Source: Geosiphon pyriformis
Taxonomy: Eukaryota > Glomeromycota > Glomeromycetes > Archaeosporales > Geosiphonaceae
NCBI GenBank assembly: GCA_016748015.1
Contig: JAAOMT010000760.1
Location: forward strand, 540,039 to 604,038
DNA length: 64,000 nucleotides
Direction of reading: 5' to 3'
Shown here: positions 11,803 to 23,213 of the stretch, piece after piece
Layout: each line of letters opens with the position of its first letter
How positions within the stretch are numbered: position 1 is the stretch's first letter
Program-made: the position numbers and the translations under genes
The notes under the pieces: model-generated
Database searches by the model: none
What the model was told of the DNA's origin: nothing
What the model saw: the letters and a program-made list of their open reading frames with translations, nothing else

Positions 11803-14138
11803 TTAAATTTGACGCAAAGCAATGATGAATGCCCCAATTATTACCCAAGCAACTATAAAAGTAAGCAGCAGAGCAATACCTTGCTGAAGTCCTACCTTCA
11901 AGGCTTTTCGCCGATTTTTAAAGGCAGCTCCATAAATCATAGCTTCTTCACGATTTTTGTCTAACCTGAAGATCAATATCAGTAAAGCTGATAGAGCATA
12001 ATAACCGTCCAAGTAGAAAGCCGGCATCATGTTGAGAATGCATAGGCCCAAGGATACAGATGTTGTGTAACTTGTACACCAATAATACGACTAATATCAC
12101 CATCAGATTTGAAGAGTTTAAAATTTTAAAATTTAAGGCTTAATGACTCACCTTAACAATAGTTCACATATCACTGGGATCGATCCTGGAATAAATGACC
12201 AGCGAGGTTGGAGATCGCTAACTTGAACTAAGTTGGGAAAAATTTATGTCTTCAATGAACATTAAGAAATATAATTTTCAAGTAAAACTTGAATAGAATC
12301 GCCCATACTCATTTCTAGCATTTCGTCCAACTTTCCAAAGAGAAGCACCATTTTTTCCTCGAAAGTATCATCATCCTGCTGCTGCTTCACTTCACTTACC
12401 CATGGTGGTTCTTGATAGTATATGCGAAGCAATTTAGTACTGGGAATAGGTGTATATGGAATAACACAATTGTGGCGTGTTGTGTTAATTCCCGGTAAAT
12501 CGACACAATCTGTATCACTTGAACATCTGTGTGCATCATTTCGAACAGTAGATACCGATGGAAGACAGGTATACTACATGAAAAGGAGCTGAGAATTCAA
12601 ATTATTGGCTGCTATTTTCTGAGAATAAGCCAAACCTTACCTGTTCATCAATATTTTCTCCGAGATGCTTGAAGCAGGATAAAGACTCATTATGTGATTT
12701 TCCGAATGGATATTTGTCTGAAACATCACAGCATTCCATAGATGAAGCAGCATAGTCTGCAGAAGAACAAAAACCTTTCCAGTCAGAACCATCAACAACA
12801 ATTTTATCAGGATCAATCAGAAACTTGTTCCATTGGTTTAGAGAAGATTCGGAGAGTGGGTAGTCATCAAGCCTCGTAATTAAACTTGATCGATGCAGAT
12901 GCAGGAAAAGTGGTGAATCCTAAAAAATTAAAATAGATCAATCTGGCAATCTTCAATGGTTTGGCCTAGAGCTATACGTACCTTTTCGATTGAGATGACG
13001 TTTACACCCCATCCATCCACAGATTTCCAAAAAGTTGACCCTAATACTACCTGAACCACTCCCATGCTCATCAAAAGAACCCCAATAATGTATAGGACAG
13101 CATTATGCCATACCCCAGCACATAAAATGCGCAGCTGACGTACACAAGGTAGGGAAACAAGTCTTTCCATATCAAGATTTACAAAAGCGCCAGGGTAGAG
13201 TATGTAGAGAAAAACTCCAGTATTCTTGATCAGGACAGATTCACTGAGAAAGGAAAGTGATTCAGGGAATTATCGAAATCTTTTGAGATAACCAAGTACT
13301 TTTAAGAAATTAATTCTTACTTAGAAGCCGCAATTGCATGCCCTGCTTCATGAAATATTCCACAAACTAGCAAAGCAAACAAAAAGTACAATGTGTGCGA
13401 AAGGGGAATAGTAAGTCCAGGAATCTTTCCAGCATCAGATTTGAAATTAATCTTAGTAAAGGACCTTTGATAAAATCCTTCTGCCAAATAAGCTTCAAGA
13501 CTCACCAATAAAGTGGTAAAATGATGTAAATGCGTAGAACTTAAATTAGGTCCAGAAAATTCATCCCCAATGGTTCTTTTTTGTAGTACTTTACTGACAA
13601 TCTCTTGGATTTCTTGAGATGATGGGTTGAATAAGGCAATAAGAATTTCACGAGCCGCGAAAATCATAAATCCAATACCAATGACCATCACAGCAATGGC
13701 GACGATAACCCCAAATCCAAACCATATTTTGAAAAAATGAGGTGCTCGAAATGCCAATGATTGAAAAAATGTGTTCAGATGGGAAGTTGTAAAACGAATA
13801 TTAAAGGTAGAAGCATCAATATGCGTCTTCCGTCGCCGATTTTTTGCGTATCGATATGAGTAGTTTGTGGGTAAATGATTCTCGACATCTGATAAAGCTT
13901 CGTTACTATCAACTTCACCAAATGTGGTCATCAGAATCTCGGGATTCGAGTTTATGGGAATTTGCTATAAGTCATTAATTAAATTATAACGTGGATAAAC
14001 GTGAGAATTTGGAGTTTTGATTAATAATCAAGGCTTCATATTAACCTTTGGATCAAATTTTAGTTTAATCAGAAAAACAAGGAAATGGATTGATCCCCAA
14101 AAAAAGAAAAAACAAAAAACTACAATCAACAACGACAT
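11803..14138 (-). CDS. MBTPS2: Site-2 intramembrane metalloprotease (S2P, MBTPS2-like)
   Basis: Seven exons on the minus strand: 14138-14046, 13964-13321, 13243-12982, 12919-12641, 12573-12309, 12227-12152 and 12070-11803, giving 628 aa. The start is the ATG opening a short hydrophobic exon that splices in phase 0. Zinc ligands are visible as HEAGH near the end of exon 2 and, far downstream, LNMMPAFYLDG in exon 7, the LDG motif that supplies the third ligand. Between them are the conserved YPGAFVNLD and PCVRQLRILCAGVWHN segments of the MBTPS2 family, then a Cys-rich loop over exons 4-5. The enzyme cleaves membrane-bound transcription factors such as SREBP or ATF6 within the bilayer, after a first cut by another protease, in Golgi or ER. 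At 628 aa it is longer than the human protein (519 aa), mostly in the loop. The exon 5/6 and 6/7 junctions are the least certain: donor gtatgg, and an acceptor chosen for frame. Confidence 0.92.
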
Positions 14139-16059
14139 TTTTTGTTGAAATTTGTTTCCAAAAAATATTAAATTTTTTAAAGTTTAGGTTTCTATCAAGC
14201 TCATTTTTCAATTGAGTTGGTGCTGATGAGATAATAATCACCATGCAAAATCAGGTGAACAATGTGACACGATATCTTTTTCGGAAACCGTTGCGGAAAT
14301 TGTGGCTAATGATGGTCTCTAACAGCTCCATCTTTCTTGCCAAATTATCACTGATGTTGCGGGGTGAATTAATTTCAAAAGATCCAGTTTTAAATCCTAT
14401 TGAATTCTCACATTGAGGAATGGGTACAGAAGCATGTCTAATTTTTAAATTTTATATATCACATTAATATATTTCCTTTTTAATTTAGCAGGTTGTGGTT
14501 GCCTAACTCTGTTTGCATGTACACATTCTTTATCTCAATAGCATAAAAATCATCATAATTTTACTTAGAAAATAATACATCAATTTTTATTACTGCAGTT
14601 CAAGAATTGCCCAAAAATATTTTTTCAATTAATAGTGTTTTTATTCAAAGATAATACTTAGTAAGAAATTGACAAAGATGAAATAATTGAAAACAACAAG
14701 AACAAGAAAAAAAAGCCAGAAAAATTTTAATATTTGTAAGAAAAAAAGAGTAAAAAATTTACCAAGAAGTATTAAAAGCCAAATGCAATACAAAAAATAA
14801 TTATGAAACAATAATTGGGCTGTATTAAATAAATAATATTTTTTTAAATCTTTTGATATTATTATCATTATTATTACAGATTGGAATAAATGATAGCAAT
14901 TCAATTATAAAAAAGTACTGTGCAAAAAAACTATATAGCCAAAATTTAAAAAATTATCTATTTTTTCAGAATAAATACCAAAAAACAAAATAATTGGCTT
15001 AATAAAAGAGTGTTAAAACGTGTAATTATAAATTTATTTAAAATTTCTAACTTTTATAGTTGTTATTTATAAAAAACAAATTACTAATTTTTTTGTTCAA
15101 ATTTTTATATTTTTTTTATTAAGTAAAGTTCAATTTTATTATTAATATATATAAAATCTAAATTTGATTCAAAATTTGTTATTTATTTTTACTTTATAAA
15201 TATTTTTATTATTATATCTGTAATAAGATTGGTGTTAAAAATGCATTTTTTGATAATTTTATTCTCTGAACAGTTAAAAAATTTGCTAAAAACAAAGTTT
15301 TATGTAATGTGTTCAAACATAAATCCAAGATCATATTATTAAAAATCTTGTTGATAAATTTTACAGAAAAACTACATTTGGCTTGTCTGAAATTCTGATT
15401 TTATTATAATTTCTAAATTTAATAAAGATTAAATGAAAAATAACAAAACAGTGCAGAATATAATAATATAAACACATGTAAGTTTTAAACAAAAATTGAA
15501 GTTCAAACCTAAAGAGTTTAACAATCATGTTTTTTGGGTTATATACAGTTAATATGGAAAAAAAAGGTTTTTAAATGTAAACAATGCAATTATATATATA
15601 TATAAATATTAATAATACATGTGAAATATTTTTTCAAATATTATTTAATAGCTATTTACAATTTGAAAATATATTATATTTATTTATTTCCAAAAATGAA
15701 TTAACTGCTTAAAATAAAAGCTAATAAATTTTTTATGTTTCATCAGAACCAAATACAAAGTATGGGTTATTGTTGGTTTCTTTGATAAAAATACTCAAAA
15801 GGATATAATATATTGAATAATATTGGCAAATCATATTGGAAAAGCAAATTCATATTTGCTACTGGTAACTAGGAGACAGCTTCAAAAGCCAGAGTTAAAA
15901 AAATACCTGATGTTATACTATATAAGAAGTTTAATCTTTAAATTTTCAAAGCTTGGAAGAATAAAAAATTAAATCTTAACTCTGCATTATGTTATTAGAT
16001 AATGCTGAAGAGAGACAGGATTGACGGGCATTATGAACATTCCTCTCTACAAAAATGCT
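14139..16059. other. Spacer upstream of the S2P gene
   Basis: The first 300 bases are moderately complex and should hold the protease promoter. From about 14,450 it becomes AT-rich with a (TA)n tract near 15,594. The minus-strand frame at 14,641-14,904 is low-complexity Phe/Leu/Ile and not credible as a gene. Confidence 0.55.
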
Positions 16060-16200
16060 TTGGTTCTGGTTGGACACGGAAAATTATACATATCAACAAC
16101 GGGCCTGTGAGTTTGCCAGGCTTTGCTGGATGATTGGACATATGATGATTTAGGTGGCTATTAATGGTCAATGTTGTCTATCTGAGTTCGACTCAAGCGA
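16060..16200 (-). repeat. SINE-like dispersed repeat, diverged copy 1
   Basis: The plus-strand text here aligns with the repeat at 42.7-43.0 kb. Both contain GGCTTTGCTGGATG, then a variable spacer, then a stretch ending GTCAATGTTGT followed by C/T-variant bases. The spacer differs in length and the flanks do not match, so this is a diverged, truncated copy. Strand is assigned from the other copy, whose minus strand ends in a T-run. No protein-coding frame is preserved. Confidence 0.6.
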
Positions 16201-17080
16201 TCCGTTCCTAGCAAATCCCTTTATTTTCTCTAGTATGTTAGTTTATCCAATTCCTTTGAGGAAGCAAATTCTAAATTGGATATTGATTTTATGATTTCTC
16301 TTCCATTGAAATTTCGATTCATTAAATATCAGTACACAAGATAAGGTTCCGACTAATAACTCAGATAATTAATTATCTCTCAGCATTCAATTAAAATTTC
16401 TATTCCAGAATTAAATACAATTTAAAGTATCAGGGGGAAGGGACAATTGATTTTGACTAATCCACAATTTTGTAAAAAGTGCAAGAGAAACATTTGAAAA
16501 TATCGATTCAAATTTTTACTGCAATAAAAACTTTGGTAAAAAGTTCGGAGATAATTGATCAAATAATTGTTTCTCGCTTCAAAATTTGAATTCCAAACCA
16601 AATCATCATATTTCGTTCAAATTTGAAATTTTCAGGCTATCATTATTTCACAGCCGAACCTCAGAACTTTGTAAAATAAAAAATTATTAATTTAGAAAAA
16701 TGGGAATTTGTCAAGATCATCACATTTCTTTATTAAAAAATGTAAAACTCCATGCCAAACGTGTCCAAGATGAATTAGATAAAAATTGGGTTGATAAATT
16801 CTTTTAAATATATGATCAAAGCGCTTTATTAGGAGCGTCTTTGGGCTTACCCTTCCATAAAAAATTCACTCTTACGTTTTTAGGACGAACTGAATAGAAA
16901 AGGAAGTGAAATTCATTAAATTTTTTGGGCTCCTGACGGTTCAATGAGATGTTGAAAATGTAATATTAAATTTTTCTAACTATATAAACGAGAATGAACT
17001 ATTAAAGCAAAAAAATTCGGATAAACTAAGTCAGTTAAAGGGGAATTAGGTAAGCTTGTAAAAGCTGGGAAATTATAATA
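16201..17080. other. Spacer with short coding-like remnants
   Basis: Near 16,699 an ATG opens a frame of 35 codons (MGICQDHHISLLKNVKLHAK and onward) and then stops. The continuing frame stays coding-like for about 25 codons. I recognise no family. It may belong to the same decayed locus as the next two entries. Confidence 0.3.
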
Positions 17081-17695
17081 ATGTGCTCGATTTCTTCCTG
17101 TGGAAAACAATCTATTAAAATATTTAATTATTATAAATCGTTAAGAGGGAAAGAAGTTGCTAAACAACAGGGTGAAGTTGCTCACAATATCTTAGCAAAG
17201 TACCCACTTTCCGTGGCAACACCATTAGCAAAATTTCTCGTGTTACCAACCTCCTTGCAGAAAAGACTGTTATTTTGGTTATAACTGATGTCACACAGCT
17301 TCTCATTTATTCCTGCCGCCACCCATTTTTTCACCTACCTAATGGACCCTAACCCCATAAAATCGAACCGTGAAATCGTTAAATACTTTTGACGCAATGA
17401 TTGTCACAGATGCAATCGAAATCGCCAAATTAATTGGTGTTCCCTTCGCTCCTGTCAACATTACGTCGACCTACTTTGCAAAAATGGGCATTCATCGTCC
17501 TGGGCTTACTTATCACAATCGTTCCCAGATCGGCAAAATCGTGTACGGAAATCATTTTGTCACGACAGCCGAAATTAAAGCAAAGAAACGCATCCAGGGT
17601 TTGAACTCGGCAAATGAACTGTCCTGGACAAGCTCTCAGGCCACATTGCCATTCTGCCCAGCATCTCCAATAATCATATCCTAAAGCAAGACTTC
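17081..17695 (+). pseudogene. Unidentified coding relic
   Basis: Two neighbouring plus-strand frames, 17,081-17,284 and 17,370-17,684, have protein-like composition and a higher CpG content than the surrounding DNA. The second reads FDAMIVTDAIEIAKLIGVPF near its start and HRPGLTYHNRSQIGKIVYGN in its middle. After about 17,600 the coding-like signal moves to another frame (LDKLSGHIAILPSISNNH), which suggests a frameshift. There are no clear splice signals linking the pieces. I could not assign the protein. It could be a decayed host gene or part of a transposable element. Confidence 0.35.
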
Positions 17696-18342
17696 CATGT
17701 CGTGTTCTGCAGTGGTCATCTCATATAGCCCAGACCTCAAACTCCATTGAGAATATTTAGACTAGTAAAAAAGAATGGGGAAATCTTCCAGAGGAGGTAG
17801 TACTCATTAATGAATTGATAAAATTTATAAGATTCATCTCGAAAGAAAATGGCATATCAAAAGTTAAGAACTTTTTAGATCCAATAGTGGTTTTAGAAAT
17901 TAGTAGCTACTTTAGAGTTTTTATTAAGTATAATTTTTCGAAGTTGATTTGGTTGATGAAATAAATTATTAAAGTTATGCAAGGAGCATGAATAAAATTT
18001 TCAAGTTAATCTGGGAAAATTTCGAGATTTTGCCAATGAACCTTCATTATAATACTAATATAAATAAATCCAATGTCATTGTAATGCGTGGCTTGTTTTC
18101 TGAAACCATAGTTTTCTTTCATTAATGATATCGAAGTGACTTGATAATCAGTCTCACGCGAGTTTCTTGAGATTTGAAATCACGATAAAACTTAAATTTG
18201 CATAATGTGGTGTTTGCTCACTTGCTTCTACATTTTTACTCCTACATTTATCCAGGTTACTAAGCTGTGGTGATACCACTTGTTTTTTCTTGGAATCTGA
18301 ATTTAGTTAGCGAAATGAAGCTTAGAATCGATTAAGATATTG
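17696..18342. other. Spacer
   Basis: AT-rich spacer. No convincing gene, RNA or repeat seen. Confidence 0.5.
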
Positions 18343-18590
18343 TCAAGTCATATCAACATGTGTTAATTCTGCTGAGGGTGAAGTTGGGCTGAACAAATAT
18401 AATACAGCATTGAAAGATTGCCTCAAAAGTTCTAAAGTCAGATAAATTGAAGCAATTGAAAAGATCAGCAGAATAGTCGGGCACAAGCCTGACTCTGGAT
18501 TGCAATTCTCAATTTTACTAAAAATGAACGCCAAAACAACCACCCAACCAAACGGTCTCGAACGCCAATCATCAGAGAGATGTGCAGTGA
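18343..18590 (-). CDS. Possible exon of a small membrane protein, unidentified
   Basis: An open minus-strand frame runs through 18,590-18,343. It encodes two hydrophobic stretches (around GWVVVLAFIF and ILLIFSIASIYLTLELL) separated by a Cys-containing loop (ENCNPESGLC), then a polar tail. The first part has no ATG and is preceded by A-rich sequence ending in AG, so it may be an internal or terminal exon. No family recognised. It could equally be chance or a relic. Confidence 0.3.
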
Positions 18591-19487
18591 GACAGAGAAT
18601 GGCTTTTTTTTTATATTATTATCTTAGTGCCATTTGAATATTTGGTAATTCGATCATTGTTACCAAGTTGAGGTATGTACAAGTATGGAAGTCACACGAT
18701 GTCTTGTTTGGTTTGGTTTTTGAATATGATGAACAATATATGTGCTAGGAAAGTCTCACATGTACGTTTGGTTGGCATAAACGGTAAATACTGTTAAAAT
18801 TGATCCGAGATCCCTGAAAAGAATGGTTACAATAATGTTTATGTAAATAACTAAATAAATAAATATATATATATATATTTTTAATCTTTGAAATCTCTTC
18901 TTTGATTCTTTATGTGATAAATCAAGAAAAAAAACCTGGGAATATATAAACAATCAAAATTGTCGCGTGCCAATCGGGCTTCAGAGGATTTACCGATGAT
19001 ATATGATATTCATTAATGAGGGGTTACCAATTATTTATTTAATGCTTTTTTAATCTTAAATGAGTTTAATTGCATCAAACAGGTGCTCTGTGGGTCCGTT
19101 CACAATTGAATTTTTGGTGGTGGTACGTGCTCTGCGGTTTTTCTTGGGACTTTCAATGAGTAAAATAAAAATCTCTTTTTTAAAATTGAATTTTGCTTTT
19201 TGGTCGATATTAATGGGGGTATGTATGAATCATCATGTTTTAAGTTTCAATTGATATTTCTTTGAACTAATACATATGCTAATTTTCTCTATACAATATT
19301 CCCAATATTTTTTTAAGTTACAGGTTACGTAACGCGTGATTGATTAATTAAAAGATTTTGGGAAAAATTTTTCAAATTCAGAATACTATCGTGTACTTTT
19401 AATAAGTAATTATACTGAAATTAATTTTATGTAAGTCTTTCATTTAGGGTAGGGCTTGATTCAATTGAAATAGTCTTTTTTTTTGAC

Positions 19488-19512
19488 AATATATATATAT
19501 ATATATATATAT
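19488..19512. repeat. (TA)n microsatellite
   Basis: About a dozen uninterrupted TA dinucleotides. Confidence 0.9.
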
Positions 19513-19752
19513 TTTCTTTATTTAATTTAAAAAATTGCTTTAAAAAATTGTGGTTCAGTTTTGAAACGGGATAACACATGTAAAAAATTTATTTTTTTTA
19601 TGTATAATTAAAACAAAAAAAATGATCAATTATCTTGGGATAATTTTGGTGGTGTTTGTTCGGAAAATTATTAAAATCCCAACAATCATAAAAAGTAGGA
19701 ATAAGATTTATAAATAAAATTTCTAACAAAAAGTCAAAAAATAAATAAATAA

Positions 19753-19779
19753 GGATAAGGATAAGGATAACGATAACGA
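19753..19779. repeat. GGATAA tandem hexamer array
   Basis: Three perfect GGATAA units followed by two variants with C in place of the second G (CGATAA). Confidence 0.8.
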
Positions 19780-20619
19780 GTCTTTATACCTTTAATATTT
19801 TGCTTTTTTTTTTTTTTTTTCTGTGTATCCCAGATCAAATCTTAATAAAATCGATGAATTATTATATTTTTGACCCGGGCCATATGGAATTTATTGAGTT
19901 TTATGCATAATCTCATGTTTTTTTTTCTTTTTAAAGAAAAAAAATTAGCTGCTTAATTTACGCGCGCGCGGAAAAAAGGAATATTTTTGATCATAATGCG
20001 TAGAAAATACAGGAAAACTACCAAAAGCGTCCTCATAATTGACTATCATAAAATTACAATAAAACATAAAATATCTGAATGAATAAGATTTAAAAAGATA
20101 AAAGATTTAACATCTTAACAGAATATCCCAGTCATCGAAAGATATTTGACGAAATTTTTGCTCTCTTGTAAACAAAAAAAAGCATGCGAAAAAAAAAAAC
20201 AATTTAAAGGTAAGGGGAGGAGATTGGTATAAACATAGCAAAATAAAATAAAAAAATTTGTACAAAATTCGAAATAAAAACACACGTACGTATATATATA
20301 TACAGATAATATGAATGCAAGAATGGGTGCAAACACAAAGCTAATTTCGAACGAAAATTTTTTAAAGAGATCAACAAAAAAAAAAGAATATTTTTGAATT
20401 TTGCCATTGTTTTTGTTTAAAAATGTCACAAAAAAATTACAAAAAATATCTCAAACGAAAATAATCTACAAAGAATTTTTAAAATATCAAGGGATGTTTC
20501 ATTAAAAGAAAAGTTTTAAAAAAAATTTTCTATTGGAGAAAAACATTTTTTGTATGTGTGTGTCATCCTTTTCAATAGAAAGTTTTATGGCCATCGAATT
20601 TTTGATACATCATCATATT

Positions 20620-21564
20620 TTAGTAGAAAAAACTTATCCTTGGCAATTTGTAATGTTCGTTTTGTACGATGGGAAACGCGTGTACAGGTGGTAATTCTAA
20701 AATTGGTAAACTGTCTCGATCCATTTTAGACAAAGAATCCAATAGGCTGCTTAAACTGGGTAAAGCTTTTTCTGATGCACTATGAGAATCATTTATCATT
20801 TCTTTATCAATGGTTGTTGGCAGTTCCTTACATTCTGCCAATCTTGACGGAGATTGATTTAATAATCGATGATTTTGTTGATTGGGTTCAACAAAATTGG
20901 AACAATGCTCAATATGTTCATTAAAATGTTGTTGATTAGTTTCCTTCTTTATGATTTTTTTAACCGAACATGTTGCAATATGCCTTGACAAATGACCAGA
21001 GCATTTAAATACTCTTTTACAATTAGGCAAAGGACATGGAATTCTAGAGGAGCTTTTTAACCCAAAATCTGTAGAATTCGATGCCGTAGATTCTGTAAAT
21101 ATAATTTTACAAGAGGAAATTGAGGGGGGTGATGATTTCTCAGAAGTTTGATGCTTTCTGAGTAGAATACTATTCTTGAAAGGGATCAATGGTATCCTTT
21201 TTTGTTTAGGATTTTGATGATTTTGTAAATTTTGTGGTGGATCTTTTCTTTTGAATTGCTTTTCATGTATTCTACCGTGACGTCTTAACTCGTCTGAACG
21301 AGAGAATTTCTTGCCACATTTCTTACATTCATGATTTTTTTCTCCTGTGTGTTTAGCGCTATGACGACGTAGATGTTCATGACGACTAAATTTCTTTTGG
21401 CATTCAGGACACGTATGTGACCTTACGCTGCTGCTACTGCTGTCCTCATCAGAGTAGTCAGAATTTTTTAAAAGAATTGTTGAGGGAATTTCTGGTCGTA
21501 AAGTGGAAAATTGCAAAGGTTTTTGGAATGGAACTTGACGAAAGAGTTTGGTATAGTTAGCCAT
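20620..21564 (-). CDS. C2H2 zinc-finger transcription factor, CreA/Mig1-like fingers
   Basis: A single exon of 314 aa starting at the ATG at 21,564. Finger 1 (C52, C55, H68, H72) and finger 2 (C80, C83, H96, H100) are joined by the classic HTGEK-type linker (KHTGEKNHE). The helix contact residues are R-E-H-R in finger 1 (RHEHLRR) and R-D-E-R in finger 2 (RSDELRR). These equal those of yeast Mig1 and predict binding to GCGGGG-like DNA. A third, isolated finger-like unit near residue 180 ends in Cys rather than His ([16 protein letters not shown], later HIATC). The rest is Ser/Lys/Pro-rich and unstructured. Likely a nuclear repressor or activator; a role in carbon control is inference from the finger residues only. 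An acidic serine run ([11 protein letters not shown]) precedes the fingers. Confidence 0.92.
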   Translation of the reverse strand: MANYTKLFRQVPFQKPLQFSTLRPEIPSTILLKNSDYSDEDSSSSSVRSHTCPECQKKFSRHEHLRRHSAKHTGEKNHECKKCGKKFSRSDELRRHGRIHEKQFKRKDPPQNLQNHQNPKQKRIPLIPFKNSILLRKHQTSEKSSPPSISSCKIIFTESTASNSTDFGLKSSSRIPCPLPNCKRVFKCSGHLSRHIATCSVKKIIKKETNQQHFNEHIEHCSNFVEPNQQNHRLLNQSPSRLAECKELPTTIDKEMINDSHSASEKALPSLSSLLDSLSKMDRDSLPILELPPVHAFPIVQNEHYKLPRISFFY

Positions 21565-22724
21565 TATGGTTTTGTAAATATTTCGTTATAATAATAAAAG
21601 AAAAATTTTCACATTAAAAGTGGTTATTTGGAAGGCAATTAGAATCTTATTTCATTAAGGTATATGTTTTGTTGATGCCAAGTTAAAAAAAAAATGAATG
21701 TAAGAAACCGCCAAATTGAAAATTTGTCGTTTCAAAACCAATGGCTTTAGTGAATTCAAGATTTCTGTGCATTCGCTTCACTATTTATAAAATTTTTAAG
21801 TGAGAACTTTTTTCTAAGAGACAAACAAGAAAATCTCGAGTACCTAATCTCGCTTTGTCATTTTTTAATAGGAATTTATTATTTACTAATTGAAGATTAA
21901 GAAGATCCAAAAGCACGAAACAAGAAACGAGTTGCATGATTTTAGTGTCAAAGGGGTTAATTTTGAATTTACTATTTTCAATATTATATATTGTTTAAAA
22001 AAAAAAAGATGGATGGCATTGTAGAAGATCAAATGTTATGCGATGCATAGATAAGAATGCCGCACAATATGTTACGCATTTCAAAAACTAGAAATTTTTT
22101 CTTTCATACTTTAAAAATTTCTCCTTTTTCTCTCTCACTCTCACTCACTTTCACTCTCACTCTCTCTCTCTCTCTTTACAGTAAAAATAATTTTTTATTT
22201 GAATTTCCATTGTCATTTTATTAAATTATTCAATCGGTTTGTTTGTATTTTGTTAAAGTATACGAGATATCTCTTAAAAAAATAAAAAATAAAAAACAAA
22301 ATAAAAAAAAATAAAAAAGTTTTAAAGTTTAAAGCCATGCGGCCATTGTCTTTGGTCGAGAACAATGTAGTAGGACACAAAAAAATAGCAAAATAATACT
22401 GGAATAAACTTTGGACCAACATGAGATAATGTAAGTAAATGCTTTTAAAGGCCCCTTGACCAGTTCCCGGTTCATTTTATTTGTTACTGTACCTGAGGCA
22501 AATAAAACTTGGTGCTGGTTTGTGCGATGTGCCCATTAAAACCTAATTCATTTAAACAACAACAACAACAACAACGTATAATTCTTAGTAAATTCTCTAC
22601 GCCATGCAAGAAAATCATTTTTCAAAGAGTACAATCCATTTCCGAACAAATGTACATCCTTCACGCCAATTTTTTTTTGAACGAGTTATAAGAAGTTAGA
22701 AGAAACTTTACTGGGAACTCTTCT
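21565..22724. other. Leader and spacer with CT and CAA microsatellites
   Basis: Upstream region of the zinc-finger gene. It carries a CT/CACT-rich tract at about 22,120-22,176 and a CAA tract at about 22,556-22,575. Short open frames here are low-complexity and I leave them out. Confidence 0.5.
22120..22176. repeat. CT-rich microsatellite
   Basis: Pyrimidine tract of TCTC and CACT units ending in a perfect (TC)n run, upstream of the zinc-finger gene. Confidence 0.85.
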
Positions 22725-23213
22725 TCACGGAAAAAATCCTTTTCCGTCAAAACCTGAGGGAACGTGATGAGAGTGGTCGTATTGATCGATCTTCACCTTT
22801 AAATTGGGCCACGTTAAGACTTGTTTACTCTCGGGATTCCAATGATTTCCCGAGTTAGTGACATTGGTTTCCTTGAATAATAATAAAGCCCCTTCCCAAT
22901 GATAATCTCTTAAAATGGGAGTATGACGATGACACACGAGACATTGAATTCCTTGTAATGTAAATTTATGTGCAGGTACACGCCTGCATACTGCTGAATA
23001 AAGGGAATAAAAAAAGGGGACGGGATGGAACAAAAAAATTATATTGATTTGTAAACATAATATTTCCTCAAAAATGTTTGTCATTTTTGAGCCTGACAAA
23101 GTTCCCATTAATTTCATCGGCTAAATACTCACATGTTATATAAAAGCGAATGATAATCACTAAAATCTTTTCATTGCGTGTATTAAAGGAATTACTTGAA
23201 ACTTTGAAATCAT
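22725..23213 (-). CDS. Unidentified gene, 3' part, with a CxxCH motif
   Basis: Two exons fit on the minus strand: an internal exon 23213-23133 (acceptor tttag, donor gtgagt) and a terminal exon 22993-22725. Together they give about 116 codons in consistent phase. The terminal exon reads CRRVPAHKFTLQGIQCLVCH at its start and is rich in His and Trp (DYHWEG, NHWNPESK, DHSHHVP). The two Cys plus His could bind metal. The 5' exon or exons upstream of 23,213 could not be placed: the phase-compatible exon near 23,340 has an in-frame stop. No family recognised. It may be a small organellar or metal-binding protein, but I have no direct evidence for that. Confidence 0.4.

Larger units (their letters stand above)
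18591..20619. other. Spacer with microsatellites
   Basis: AT-rich spacer. It holds a (TA)n tract at about 19,488-19,512, a GGATAA hexamer array at about 19,753-19,779, long T-runs, and an isolated CG-rich octamer near 19,960. Its right end should contain the 3' UTR of the zinc-finger gene. No gene seen. Confidence 0.6.

Noticed and set aside
14641-14904. 87-codon minus-strand hydrophobic frame
   Set aside because: Pure Leu/Phe/Ile composition expected from AT-rich DNA read in that frame.
20115-20429. 104-codon minus-strand frame downstream of the zinc-finger gene
   Set aside because: Phe/Tyr-rich translation of poly-A and poly-T tracts; no domain, and a second overlapping frame is equally open.
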